From positions 1 to 10,951 of the forward strand of contig CAIXMC010000141.1 in NCBI GenBank assembly GCA_903920405.1: a stretch of DNA of 10,951 bases. Reading direction: 5' to 3'. The position numbers and the translations under genes were made by a program. Below the pieces are notes generated by a model. That model was not told the origin of the DNA and did no database searches. It worked only from the letters and a program-made list of their open reading frames with translations. Within the stretch, counting starts at the first letter, position 1, and the number at the start of each line of letters is the position of its first letter. Of the stretch, positions 1 to 6,298 are shown in pieces. This stretch comes from an uncultured beta proteobacterium (lineage in GTDB: Bacteria; Pseudomonadota; Gammaproteobacteria; Burkholderiales; Burkholderiaceae_C).

Positions 1-14
1 GACACTGTGGTTTG

Positions 15-41
15 CGTACGCCCCAAGGGGCGGGGAATTAG
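15..41. repeat. GC-rich palindrome at the left edge (REP-like)
   Basis: Positions 19-32 form a perfect palindrome (CGCCCC, AA, GGGGCG) followed by GGGG, just beyond the premature end of the broken gene at 55-322. It has the look of a REP-type extragenic hairpin, or the edge of an inserted element running out of the window. Only one copy is visible here, so I cannot assign a family. No coding sequence was found in 1-54. Confidence 0.35.
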
Positions 42-54
42 ACCCGCTTCGGAT

Positions 55-322
55 TCAACAACTTGCCTTCAGAACAAATTCACCCTGGGTAGCGCTGACG
101 GAAACCTTGCCTTCAGCCAGCGCCATCAACCCTTTACCCGATCCCACCGGCAGGAACTTAATATCCGTTCCTGTAGCGGATTTGAGGTTGGATGCCGCAC
201 TTTTAAAAAATACGCTCTTGCACGGTGGTGGAACCTGATACGTCGAGCGTCTCAGCCATGACGGCAGAATATGCCAAGTTTGCAAAAGCCAGAATAACGA
301 GGGAATGGGCGAGAATTTTCAT
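55..322 (-). pseudogene. Broken phosphate-type ABC transporter substrate-binding protein (frameshifted and truncated)
   Basis: On the minus strand an ATG at 322-320 opens a 39-residue frame with a signal peptide (MKILAHSLVILAFA..., likely cut after VMA) leading into ETLDVSGSTTVQERIF, then TAA at 205-203. In the next frame the protein continues as KSAASNLKSATGTDIKFLPVGSGKG..., which is how PstS-like (PBP superfamily) phosphate-binding proteins go on after the DVSGSTTV motif. Removing one T from the T6 run at 205-210 restores a single frame, so the break looks like a homopolymer slip. The repaired frame stops at 55, about 88 residues in, whereas the family is normally about 250 residues or more. 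It is therefore also truncated, and the last few residues (from about GEFVLKASC) may not be native. Expected role when intact: periplasmic oxyanion binding for an ABC importer. No transporter partner genes are visible. A sequencing error could explain the shift but not the truncation. Confidence 0.7.
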
Positions 323-478
323 AAGCTAACTGTAAAAATTAAACAAGACGATTGGAAAATGGACGGAATGCAACTGCGTCATTCTGCCATGTTGGATTGT
401 GCCTTGATCAAATGGAACACCATCTTTTCATTGTTGCCTATACATCATCAAGTGATGTGGAGCAGCTAACATGGATAC
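323..478. other. Non-coding region with a small dyad at 442-458
   Basis: No convincing gene is found here. With the repeat at 479-586 and the 45-base leader that follows, it makes up the gap of about 310 bases between the broken gene and the ATP-grasp gene. One clear symmetry is a perfect 6-bp inverted repeat ACATCA / TGATGT (442-447 and 453-458) around a 5-base spacer. It could be a regulator site or a chance hairpin. I could not identify a convincing promoter for either flanking gene. Confidence 0.4.
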
Positions 479-586
479 TTAGGATATGGTCAATAATAAG
501 TTCCGCATTTGGCTCGTCAGATTTGGGCGCACTGCGTCGTTAACTCTGACGGCCAAATGCGGAACTTATTGTTGACCATATCCTAA
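479..586. repeat. 108-bp MITE-like palindromic element, centre-deleted copy
   Basis: The left arm (479-521) and right arm (545-586) are inverted copies of each other with one mismatch and one one-base indel. Both tips read TTAGGATATGGTC. Between the arms is a 23-base spacer. The left arm and spacer (479-542) match the right-edge copy starting near 10834 at about 60 of 64 positions, stopping after GCGTCGTTA. From there the longer copy carries extra central sequence that is missing here, so this is an internally deleted member. It has no coding capacity, and no clear target-site duplication flanks it. It ends 45 bases before the start of the ATP-grasp gene, so it sits where that gene's promoter or leader should be. 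If transcribed it would fold into a very strong hairpin. Confidence 0.85.
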
Positions 587-631
587 CCCCCTTCACCCTC
601 TGATCCTCACCTGGATTGAATTGGCATTTTC

Positions 632-1930
632 ATGACTACTCCCCTCCCCTTCACAAAGACAACACCTGCGCAAACTGCCGATGCACTCAACCGTCATTGC
701 GTCTGCAACACGTTAGACCAGCAGCGCCTGCGAAAAAACCTGGAAAGCGCCCCCTGCCTCCAAGGTCTGTTGGACAACATCATGAACACCAGACCCCATT
801 TGTTTTCAGGAAGTATGGTGTTTGTCTCTGAACAGACAGAGCGCCAAATCATTGATGTGGTAGCCGCGATTGAGCGTATTGCCGCCCTGCCCTGCTACCA
901 GGCCATGGCCTTATCGCACGCCACCCCTATTGCCCGGCATGCCTGGGGGCCACGGGGTGCATGTATGGGGTATGACTTTCACATCAGCAAAAATGGAGCA
1001 CAACTCATTGAAATCAATACCAATGCAGGTGGCCTTATGCTCAATGCCGCACTGGCATCTGCACAAAATGCTTGCAGCCATCCCCTGAACCTGAGCGTGG
1101 AATTCAGCGGTGAGTTTTTCTATCAATCGTTGATTGACATGTTCACAGCCGAATGGCATCTCCAACGCGGTGATGCGCCTTGGGGCAATGTGTTGATTGT
1201 CGATAGTGAGCCTGATACCCAGTACCTTGCACCGGAATTTCAGCTTTTTCGCCAGTTTTTTACCCAACAGGGTGTTGATGCCCACATTGCAGCCCCCCAC
1301 GAACTGCAATGGCAAGACGGCCAACTGCTTTATGGCAATAGGCAAGTGGAGATGGTCTATAACCGTCTGACCGACTTTTATCTTGAAGAACACGACGCTG
1401 TCGCGCTGCGGCAAGCCTATGAAGCCGGTGCCGTGGTGGTCACACCGCATCCACACGCTCATGCCTTATTGGCCGATAAACGCAACCTGATCGCTTTGAG
1501 TCAAGACGAATGGCTACAGTCTTGGGGTGTGTCTGTGGATGACCGCAATCTGCTGCAAAGGAGTGTGCCCATGACCCAAATCGTCACTCTTGAAAATGCC
1601 GATGAACTGTGGGCGCAGCGCCGCCAACTTTTTTTCAAACCCGTGGCTGGCTATGGGGCACGTGCAGCGTATCGGGGTGACAAGCTCACGCGCCGGGTGT
1701 GGGGCGATATTTTGAAAGGCGATTTTGTAGCGCAAACCTTGGTGACACCCGCGCTGCGAAGCATTGAAATCAATGGTGTGCGTACTGATTTGAAATTTGA
1801 CATTCGGGCTTATACCTACGCAGGTCAGGTGCAATTGTTGGCTGCTCGTCTGTACTCTGGACAGACGACCAATTTCCGCACTCCGGGTGGCGGTTTTGCA
1901 CCTGTGAGGGTGGTGACTGAGTCCGTTTAG
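632..1930 (+). CDS. ATP-grasp-type protein of unknown substrate (432 aa)
   Basis: Soluble protein with no signal peptide or membrane segment. Residues 113-134 (GYDFH...LIEINTNAGG) and the C-terminal part resemble ATP-grasp ligases. K336 in FFKPVAGYGARAAYRG (335-349) looks like the nucleotide-binding lysine and glycine loop. DFVAQTLV (364-371) fits the hinge, and DLKFDIRAYTY...AARLYSGQTTNF (386-415) carries the acidic and Asn residues typical of the metal site. A middle segment (186-285, GNVLIVDSEPDTQYL... to the H-P-H-A-H-A stretch and DKRNLIAL) resembles the N-domain of circularly permuted ATP-grasp proteins. Such enzymes join a carboxylate to an amine, amino acid or thiol using ATP. The substrate here cannot be read from sequence. 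The start at 632 has no good Shine-Dalgarno. The gene stands alone, with a palindromic element upstream and a convergent aminotransferase downstream. The ATP-grasp assignment is by motif only. Confidence 0.75.
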   Translation: MTTPLPFTKTTPAQTADALNRHCVCNTLDQQRLRKNLESAPCLQGLLDNIMNTRPHLFSGSMVFVSEQTERQIIDVVAAIERIAALPCYQAMALSHATPIARHAWGPRGACMGYDFHISKNGAQLIEINTNAGGLMLNAALASAQNACSHPLNLSVEFSGEFFYQSLIDMFTAEWHLQRGDAPWGNVLIVDSEPDTQYLAPEFQLFRQFFTQQGVDAHIAAPHELQWQDGQLLYGNRQVEMVYNRLTDFYLEEHDAVALRQAYEAGAVVVTPHPHAHALLADKRNLIALSQDEWLQSWGVSVDDRNLLQRSVPMTQIVTLENADELWAQRRQLFFKPVAGYGARAAYRGDKLTRRVWGDILKGDFVAQTLVTPALRSIEINGVRTDLKFDIRAYTYAGQVQLLAARLYSGQTTNFRTPGGGFAPVRVVTESV

Positions 1931-1971
1931 CGCTTTCAGAGCAGACCCATTCGTTACCAATTCACTCACTT

Positions 1972-2016
1972 TTTGATAGCTACCAACGCTTATCCCATAA
2001 GCATTAGAGGGCGATT
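1972..2016. repeat. Short palindromic intergenic repeat (Comamonadaceae type)
   Basis: TGATAGCTACCAACGCTTAT, then CCC, then ATAAGCATTAGAGG. The core is a perfect 6-bp stem GCTTAT/ATAAGC (1988-2002) with a CCC loop, extending to 8 pairs with one mismatch (1985-2005). From memory, repeats of the form GATAGCTGCTAGCGCTTAT...AAGCGCTAGAGGCC are abundant between genes of Acidovorax, Polaromonas and Rhodoferax, and this copy matches the pattern. It lies between two convergent genes (stops at 1930 and 2029). A T-run at 2023-2030 follows, so it may also help terminate transcription from the left. Confidence 0.55.
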
Positions 2017-2028
2017 TCTTATATTTTT

Positions 2029-3219
2029 TTACCCTATCGCCTGTTTCAATCTTTCAACTCCTTTTTCAATGGTGGCCACATCTACCGTGGCAAAACTCAA
2101 ACGAAAAGTGGACAAGTCAGAGTCATGCGCAAAGAACGGCGCGCCAGGCACAAAGGCGACACCCTTGTCAAGAGCTTGTCGGGCAACATCGGCAGCGTTT
2201 GTGGGTTGATGGGCTGCACCTGTTAATTTGACCCAAAAAAACAGCCCACCTTGCGGCACATGAAAGTCAATCGCATCGCCCAGATAATGTTTCAAACATT
2301 GCGCCATCGCTTGCGCACGCTCAGCATAAGTGGTGCGCATCACGTTCAAGGCGATATCCAGACGGTTCAATGTGAGGTAATGCGCGCAAATGGCTTGCGT
2401 CAGATTACTGGTATGGGCATCGCTAAACTGTTTGCACATGACAGCTTTAGCGAGCAGTTCAGGTGGCGCAATCAACCACCCCACACGCAGGCCAGGGCTA
2501 AGGATTTTGCTGAAACTTCCGCAATAGGCTAACCACTGGCGGCTACCCTGTACACCCTCACTCAAAGCCAGCAAGCTGTCGGGGGGAGCCTGATGGAAGT
2601 ACAGCTCGCTGTAAGGGTCGTCTTCAACCACCAGGGTTTGGGTACGGACGGCTATTTCCAAAATGCGCAGACGCCTCTCGCGGCTTAATGTGGCCCCACT
2701 GGGGTTGCCAAAGGTGGGAATCAAATAGACCAACTTGGGTCGATGCTGTGCCATCAAGGCTTCAAGCTGATCGACATCCACACCTTGTTCATCAATAGGT
2801 GCGCCAATCACACGTGCGCCATACAGCCGAAAGCACTGAATGGCGGCCAAAAAAGTGGGGGATTCCACAAAGACACAATCCCCCTGCGAGATCATGGTTT
2901 TACCTATTAAATCAATCGCTTGCTGGCTTCCTGTGGTCACAATCAACTCATGTGCCGACACTTGACAACTTTTATGCCTCATGTAGCGCTCTATGCCTTC
3001 GCGCAGCAGTGGATAGCCTTCGGTAGCACCATATTGCAAAACTTGATGGGGATGGTTGGCCAGCACAGCCTGACTGGCCTGCGCAATGCCTGAAGCATCA
3101 AACAGTGTGGGGTCAGGAAAACCACCCGCAAAGCTGATGATGCCAGGCTGACCGAGCAGTTTGAAAAGTTCACGGATGGCAGAAGTTTCTACATGTTGAA
3201 GGCGATTGGCAAATTGCAT
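2029..3219 (-). CDS. PLP-dependent aminotransferase, class I/II (LysN / 2-aminoadipate aminotransferase-like)
   Basis: Cytoplasmic fold-type I aminotransferase, 396 aa, full length for the family. Visible landmarks are GIISFAGGFPDP (26-37), the N-terminal substrate and dimer segment; LQYGATEGYPLLRE (61-74); TTGSQQAID (95-103), the phosphate cup; N172 in GNPSG; D201 and Y203 in EDDPYSEL; the Schiff-base lysine K238 in CGSFSKILSPGLRVGW with R245; and R373 in STFRLSFA, which binds the substrate carboxylate. Proteins of this subgroup transfer the amino group of 2-aminoadipate, branched-chain or aromatic amino acids to 2-oxoglutarate, and are closest to the catalytic half of MocR regulators but lack the GntR DNA-binding domain. 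The exact substrate is not readable. It is transcribed divergently from nth (start at 3309), with an 89-bp gap holding no clear promoter. No Shine-Dalgarno is obvious before the ATG. Confidence 0.88.
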   Translation of the reverse strand: MQFANRLQHVETSAIRELFKLLGQPGIISFAGGFPDPTLFDASGIAQASQAVLANHPHQVLQYGATEGYPLLREGIERYMRHKSCQVSAHELIVTTGSQQAIDLIGKTMISQGDCVFVESPTFLAAIQCFRLYGARVIGAPIDEQGVDVDQLEALMAQHRPKLVYLIPTFGNPSGATLSRERRLRILEIAVRTQTLVVEDDPYSELYFHQAPPDSLLALSEGVQGSRQWLAYCGSFSKILSPGLRVGWLIAPPELLAKAVMCKQFSDAHTSNLTQAICAHYLTLNRLDIALNVMRTTYAERAQAMAQCLKHYLGDAIDFHVPQGGLFFWVKLTGAAHQPTNAADVARQALDKGVAFVPGAPFFAHDSDLSTFRLSFATVDVATIEKGVERLKQAIG

Positions 3220-3308
3220 GGTTTAGACTTGGGGAAGATGAAAGGGTAGGGTGATGTGCAAAGTGATATGAAAGATCAGACCATTGTCGCGTGACTCCTC
3301 CCTAATTT

Positions 3309-3956
3309 ATGAAACCTGCTGACATCAAATCATTTTTTGCCGTCTTGGCTTTGGCAAACCCAAAACCTCGCTCTGAGCTTGAATTTTCTAACAACTTTGA
3401 GCTGCTCACCGCCGTGTTACTGTCTGCAAAAGCCACCGATGTGAGCGTGAACAAAGCCACCCAAAAGCTGTTTCTTGTCGCCAACACACCGCAAACCATG
3501 CTCGCACTTGGCCTGGAAGGACTACAGATCTCTATCAAAAGCATTGGTTTGTACCAGACCAAATCGCGCCACCTGCTGCAAACCTGCCAGATACTGCTAG
3601 AGCAACACGATGGCCAGGTACCACACACCCGCCAAGCGCTTGAATCCCTGCCTGGCGTGGGTCGCAAAACAGCCAATGTGGTGCTCAATGTGGCATTTGG
3701 CGAGCCTGTCATTGCAGTCGATACGCATATTTTTCGCATCAGCAACCGCACAGGGCTGGCCTCTGGCAAAACACCGCTGGCCGTTGAAAAACAGTTGCAA
3801 GAGCGCATTCCCCAAGAATATCTGGGCCATGCGCACCACTGGCTGGTTTTGCATGGACGACATGTTTGTCAGGCACGCAGCCCGCACTGCGCAACGTGTT
3901 CAGTAGCAAACTACTGCACTTTTCCAAATAAAATTTTGGATTCAAAACTGCCATGA
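3309..3956 (+). CDS. nth: Endonuclease III (DNA glycosylase / AP lyase)
   Basis: Base-excision repair enzyme that removes oxidised pyrimidines and nicks the abasic site. It is 215 aa and aligns with E. coli Nth with the same numbering at every landmark. The helix-hairpin-helix is LPGVGRKTANVVLN (114-127), with catalytic K120. The catalytic aspartate is D138 in AVDTHIFR. The [4Fe-4S] cluster ligands are C187, C194, C197 and C203. HHWLVLHGR (176-184) is the usual block. One residue is unusual: the motif normally written SAQATD reads SAKATD (K41, codon AAA at 3429-3431), replacing the glutamine that fills the helix gap left by the flipped base. The Shine-Dalgarno is poor. The stop codon overlaps the next gene's start (ATGA), which implies co-transcription and translational coupling with the HDOD gene. 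Confidence 0.95.
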   Translation: MKPADIKSFFAVLALANPKPRSELEFSNNFELLTAVLLSAKATDVSVNKATQKLFLVANTPQTMLALGLEGLQISIKSIGLYQTKSRHLLQTCQILLEQHDGQVPHTRQALESLPGVGRKTANVVLNVAFGEPVIAVDTHIFRISNRTGLASGKTPLAVEKQLQERIPQEYLGHAHHWLVLHGRHVCQARSPHCATCSVANYCTFPNKILDSKLP

Positions 3957-4804
3957 ACCTCCCCATTCGCACCATGTTCGTTGACGTATCAAGTTTTATT
4001 CAATCCCAATCAGTCACCTGGCCTGTGATGCCCGAGGCGGGTCAAGCTCTGATTCGCACGTTCAACAACGACGATGTGGATACCTACACCGTTTGCCGCA
4101 TCATCAAAAAAGACCCCACACTGACAGCTACCTTGCTTCGCATGGCCAACAGTGCCATGTTTGGTTTGTCAGGCTCCATCGATACGCTGGAACGAGCCGT
4201 GAGTGTTGTGGGACTTTCGATGGTACGCGCCAGAGCGCTGTCTGCTTGCATGGTTCGCGTTTGCGTCTTGCCTATAGGAATGGATCGCATGGAATTTTGG
4301 CGCTACTGCATGTTGTGCGCCGGTTACGCCCAGTGGATTGCTGACTTGTGTGATGTGGATGACCAAGAGGCTTGGCTGTGCGGCATGATGCTTCGACTTG
4401 GTGAAATTACCCTGGGACAGGCACGCCCTGCGTGTCTGCCCCACATCGAAGCCAAACCTGTTGCGCCTATGGAACGTTGGCTGCGCGAGCGCAGTTTGAT
4501 AGGCTTTGACGAAGGCGAGGTGACGGCTGCTTTAGCCCAGCAGTGGGATTTTCCAGATTCGTTGGTGAGTGGGCTGCGTTATTGTTCCCAGCCGCTCACG
4601 GGCAATACCTTTTCAAAACTGGCAGCAGTGCTTCATTTGGCCGCCCGTCTGGCCGATGGCGGACCAGTCACCCCAGATGCACTGCAAAATTTGCCTTTAC
4701 TGGTGCTGCAATGGCTTCATCTTGAGTTGCAGATGATGAGTACGCAAATACCTGATCACCAGGCGTTGTCAGACGTTTCGATGTTTCAGAATTCAGTAAG
4801 ATAG
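3953..4804 (+). CDS. HDOD-domain protein (signalling/regulatory)
   Basis: 283 aa, no membrane segment. The HDOD signature runs from VMPEAGQALI (25-34) through IIKKDPTLTATLLRMANSAMFGLSGSIDTLERAVSVVGL (50-88) to the FWRYCMLCAGYAQWIA block (115-130). The metal-binding HD of true HD-domain phosphohydrolases is absent: where HD-GYP proteins have LLHDIG, this reads MMLRLGEITL (145-154). It is therefore not expected to hydrolyse cyclic nucleotides. HDOD proteins act in bacterial signal transduction, often linked to c-di-GMP, motility or stress responses, usually through protein contacts. The gene overlaps nth by 4 bases and has no good Shine-Dalgarno of its own, so it is probably translated by coupling. 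A second in-frame ATG lies 7 codons in (3974). The C-terminal ~80 residues carry no recognisable separate domain. A role related to repair is only suggested by the operon. Confidence 0.85.
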   Translation: MNLPIRTMFVDVSSFIQSQSVTWPVMPEAGQALIRTFNNDDVDTYTVCRIIKKDPTLTATLLRMANSAMFGLSGSIDTLERAVSVVGLSMVRARALSACMVRVCVLPIGMDRMEFWRYCMLCAGYAQWIADLCDVDDQEAWLCGMMLRLGEITLGQARPACLPHIEAKPVAPMERWLRERSLIGFDEGEVTAALAQQWDFPDSLVSGLRYCSQPLTGNTFSKLAAVLHLAARLADGGPVTPDALQNLPLLVLQWLHLELQMMSTQIPDHQALSDVSMFQNSVR

Positions 4805-4829
4805 GCCGCCATCGGCATTTTGCCGCTTT

Positions 4830-4860
4830 GGATAGGGTCAATCATAAGTTGACCCTGTCC
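4830..4860. repeat. 31-bp hairpin; minimal relic of the palindrome family, possible terminator
   Basis: GGATAGGGTCAA (4830-4841) and TTGACCCTGTCC (4849-4860) pair with one mismatch around TCATAAG. The left 21 bases match the tip of the 479-586 element at 19 of 21 positions (GGATA, GGTCAAT and ATAAGTT are shared). It therefore looks like two element ends joined with almost all the centre lost. It lies 26 bases after the HDOD stop, and the following sequence is pyrimidine-rich (TTTTCTATCTTTCTCTTT), so it may serve as a transcription terminator for nth-HDOD. Similarity by chance between two hairpins is possible. Confidence 0.5.
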
Positions 4861-4885
4861 TTGGCCTTTTCTATCTTTCTCTTTC

Positions 4886-4903
4886 AGGACTTCTAGGACT
4901 TCT
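4886..4903 (+). promoter_or_regulatory. Tandemly duplicated ribosome-binding segment of the downstream aminotransferase gene
   Basis: The nine bases AGGACTTCT occur twice in a row (4886-4894 and 4895-4903) immediately before the ATG at 4906. The second AGGA is 7 bases from the start and can serve as a Shine-Dalgarno. The first copy would be too far away. It is a simple short duplication, perhaps a replication slip. Confidence 0.5.
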
Positions 4904-4905
4904 TT

Positions 4906-6102
4906 ATGTCTCTCTTTTCTGCTGTCGAAATGGCCCCCCGTGACCCCATCCTGGGTTTGAATGAACAGTTCAACGCCGACACCAACCCTGCCAAAGTCAA
5001 TCTTGGCGTGGGCGTGTATTTTGATGACACTGGCAAATTGCCACTGCTCCAGTGCGTGCAGGCAGCCAAAAAATGGATGACGGACAAGCCTGCTGCGCAT
5101 GGCTATTTGCCCATTGACGGCATGGCTGCTTACGATGTTGCAGTCAAAAGCCTGGTGTTTGGCGCTGACAGCGAACCCGTCAAAGCAGGCCGTATCGCCA
5201 CCGTACAAGCACTTGGCGGCACAGGCGGCCTGAAGGTGGGCGCTGATTTTCTCAAACGGATCAACCCCACTGCTAAAGTATTGCTCTCAGACCCCAGTTG
5301 GGAAAACCACCGTGCGCTCTTCACCAATGCAGGGTTTACGGTTGAAAACTATCGCTATTACGATGCACACGTACGTGATCTGAATTTTGCCGACATGCTC
5401 ACTGACCTGAACGCAGCCGATGCAGGCACCATCATCGTGTTGCACGCCTGTTGCCACAACCCCACCGGCTACGACATCACACCTGCGCAGTGGGACGAAG
5501 TGATTGCAGTGGTCAAGGCAAAAAATCTGATGCCATTTTTGGACATGGCTTACCAGGGTTTTGGTCACGGCATTCTGGAAGATGGTGCGGTCATTGGCAA
5601 GTTTGTCGCGGCAGGACTTGACTTTTTTGTATCCACCTCGTTTTCCAAAAGTTTTAGCTTGTATGGTGAACGTGTGGGTGCCTTGAGCGTGGTGTGCGCC
5701 AGCTCGGAAGAGGCCGGCAGGGTGTTGAGCCAACTCAAAGTCGTCATTCGCACCAACTACAGCAACCCACCCACCTACGGTGCATCAATTGTGGCCGGCG
5801 TATTGAATAACCCCGAACTGCGTACCCTGTGGGAAAAAGAACTCGGCGACATGCGCGTTCGCATCAAGCTCATGCGTCAAAAACTGGTAGAGGGTCTCAA
5901 GTCTGCCGCGATTCATCAGGACATGGGTTTTATCACTCGACAAATTGGCATGTTCAGCTACTCAGGCTTGACCAAAGACCAGATGGTACGTTTGCGCGGC
6001 GAGTTTGGCGTGTACGGCACCGATACCGGACGTATCTGCGTGGCAGCGCTCAACAGCAAAAACATTGACTATGTTTGCGCCTGTATTGCCCGTGTGATGT
6101 GA
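4906..6102 (+). CDS. tyrB: Aromatic-amino-acid / aspartate aminotransferase
   Basis: 398 aa, a full-length class I alpha aminotransferase (AspC/TyrB group). It catalyses PLP-dependent exchange between aspartate, tyrosine or phenylalanine and 2-oxoglutarate in the cytoplasm, the last step of aromatic amino acid synthesis. Landmarks are VNLGVGVYFDDTGK (31-44); the phosphate cup in LGGTGGL (103-109); SDPSWENH (128-135) with the active-site Trp; HNPTG with N185; D213 and Y216 in FLDMAYQGF; the Schiff-base K248 in STSFSKSFSLYGERVG with R256; and R376 in TGRICVAALN for the substrate carboxylate. The ending GRICVAALN, rather than GRVNVAGM, favours TyrB over AspC, but specificity cannot be settled from sequence. 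It follows the nth-HDOD pair by 101 bases with a hairpin between them, so it probably has its own promoter, which I could not place. Confidence 0.93.
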   Translation: MSLFSAVEMAPRDPILGLNEQFNADTNPAKVNLGVGVYFDDTGKLPLLQCVQAAKKWMTDKPAAHGYLPIDGMAAYDVAVKSLVFGADSEPVKAGRIATVQALGGTGGLKVGADFLKRINPTAKVLLSDPSWENHRALFTNAGFTVENYRYYDAHVRDLNFADMLTDLNAADAGTIIVLHACCHNPTGYDITPAQWDEVIAVVKAKNLMPFLDMAYQGFGHGILEDGAVIGKFVAAGLDFFVSTSFSKSFSLYGERVGALSVVCASSEEAGRVLSQLKVVIRTNYSNPPTYGASIVAGVLNNPELRTLWEKELGDMRVRIKLMRQKLVEGLKSAAIHQDMGFITRQIGMFSYSGLTKDQMVRLRGEFGVYGTDTGRICVAALNSKNIDYVCACIARVM

Positions 6103-6197
6103 TCGATTTTTGATAACAAATAAGGCTCTAACGCCCGTCCATCATGCATTGTCTGCTATGATTTTTATTAAATTTATTTCCTAACAGAACATTGTGT

Positions 6198-6218
6198 CAC
6201 CTTGATGACAACAAGGTG
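6198..6218. promoter_or_regulatory. Putative operator: CACCTTG-N7-CAAGGTG dyad over the -35
   Basis: A perfect 7-bp inverted repeat (6198-6204 and 6212-6218) with a 7-base spacer encloses the predicted -35 hexamer (6202-6207). A repressor bound here would block RNA polymerase. The half-site matches no operator I can name. Part of the region also reads as TGTCA/TGACA (6195-6199 and 6206-6210), so the true symmetry element is not certain. Confidence 0.45.
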
Positions 6219-6229
6219 TGGGATATACT
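6202..6229 (+). promoter_or_regulatory. Sigma70-type promoter for the rhodanese-MCP unit
   Basis: A -35 of TTGATG (6202-6207), a 16-base spacer and a -10 of TATACT (6224-6229, five of six consensus bases) predict a start at about 6236. It is the best promoter in the window and lies 70-97 bases before the rhodanese start codon. A weaker extended -10-like TGCTATGAT lies upstream at about 6153-6161. Confidence 0.6.
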
Positions 6230-6235
6230 CATTTA

Positions 6236-6267
6236 GGCGACTTCACGTAGGGGTCGCCATTTTTTTT
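6236..6267 (+). terminator. Terminator-like hairpin with T8 tract at the predicted transcript 5' end
   Basis: GGCGACTT (6236-6243) pairs with GGGTCGCC (6251-6258), giving six Watson-Crick and two G-U pairs with a 7-base loop, followed by A and eight Ts (6260-6267). The shape is that of an intrinsic terminator, yet it lies between the promoter and the gene and starts at the predicted first transcribed base. It could stop transcripts from upstream, act as an attenuator, end a tiny RNA, or protect the mRNA 5' end. Confidence 0.55.
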
Positions 6268-6298
6268 GATTTGCCAATTTTTTCCCCAGGAGCTTCAC

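Noticed and set aside
352..543. 63-residue open frame reading into the palindromic element
   Set aside because: No ribosome site or family resemblance, and its end is formed by the repeat; it is best seen as non-coding.
911..1462. 183-residue open frame on the minus strand
   Set aside because: It lies wholly opposite the ATP-grasp gene, has no recognisable motif or ribosome site, and is a mirror of that gene's codon pattern.
6104..6140. Possible second copy of the Comamonadaceae-type repeat (TTTTTGATA ... ATAAGG ... CTAACGCC)
   Set aside because: Only scattered short matches and no stem; too degraded to separate from chance.
6266..6298. TTG start extending the rhodanese by 11 residues
   Set aside because: The ATG at 6299 has an AGGAG at proper spacing and directly starts the signal peptide; the extension overlaps the T-tract and ribosome site.
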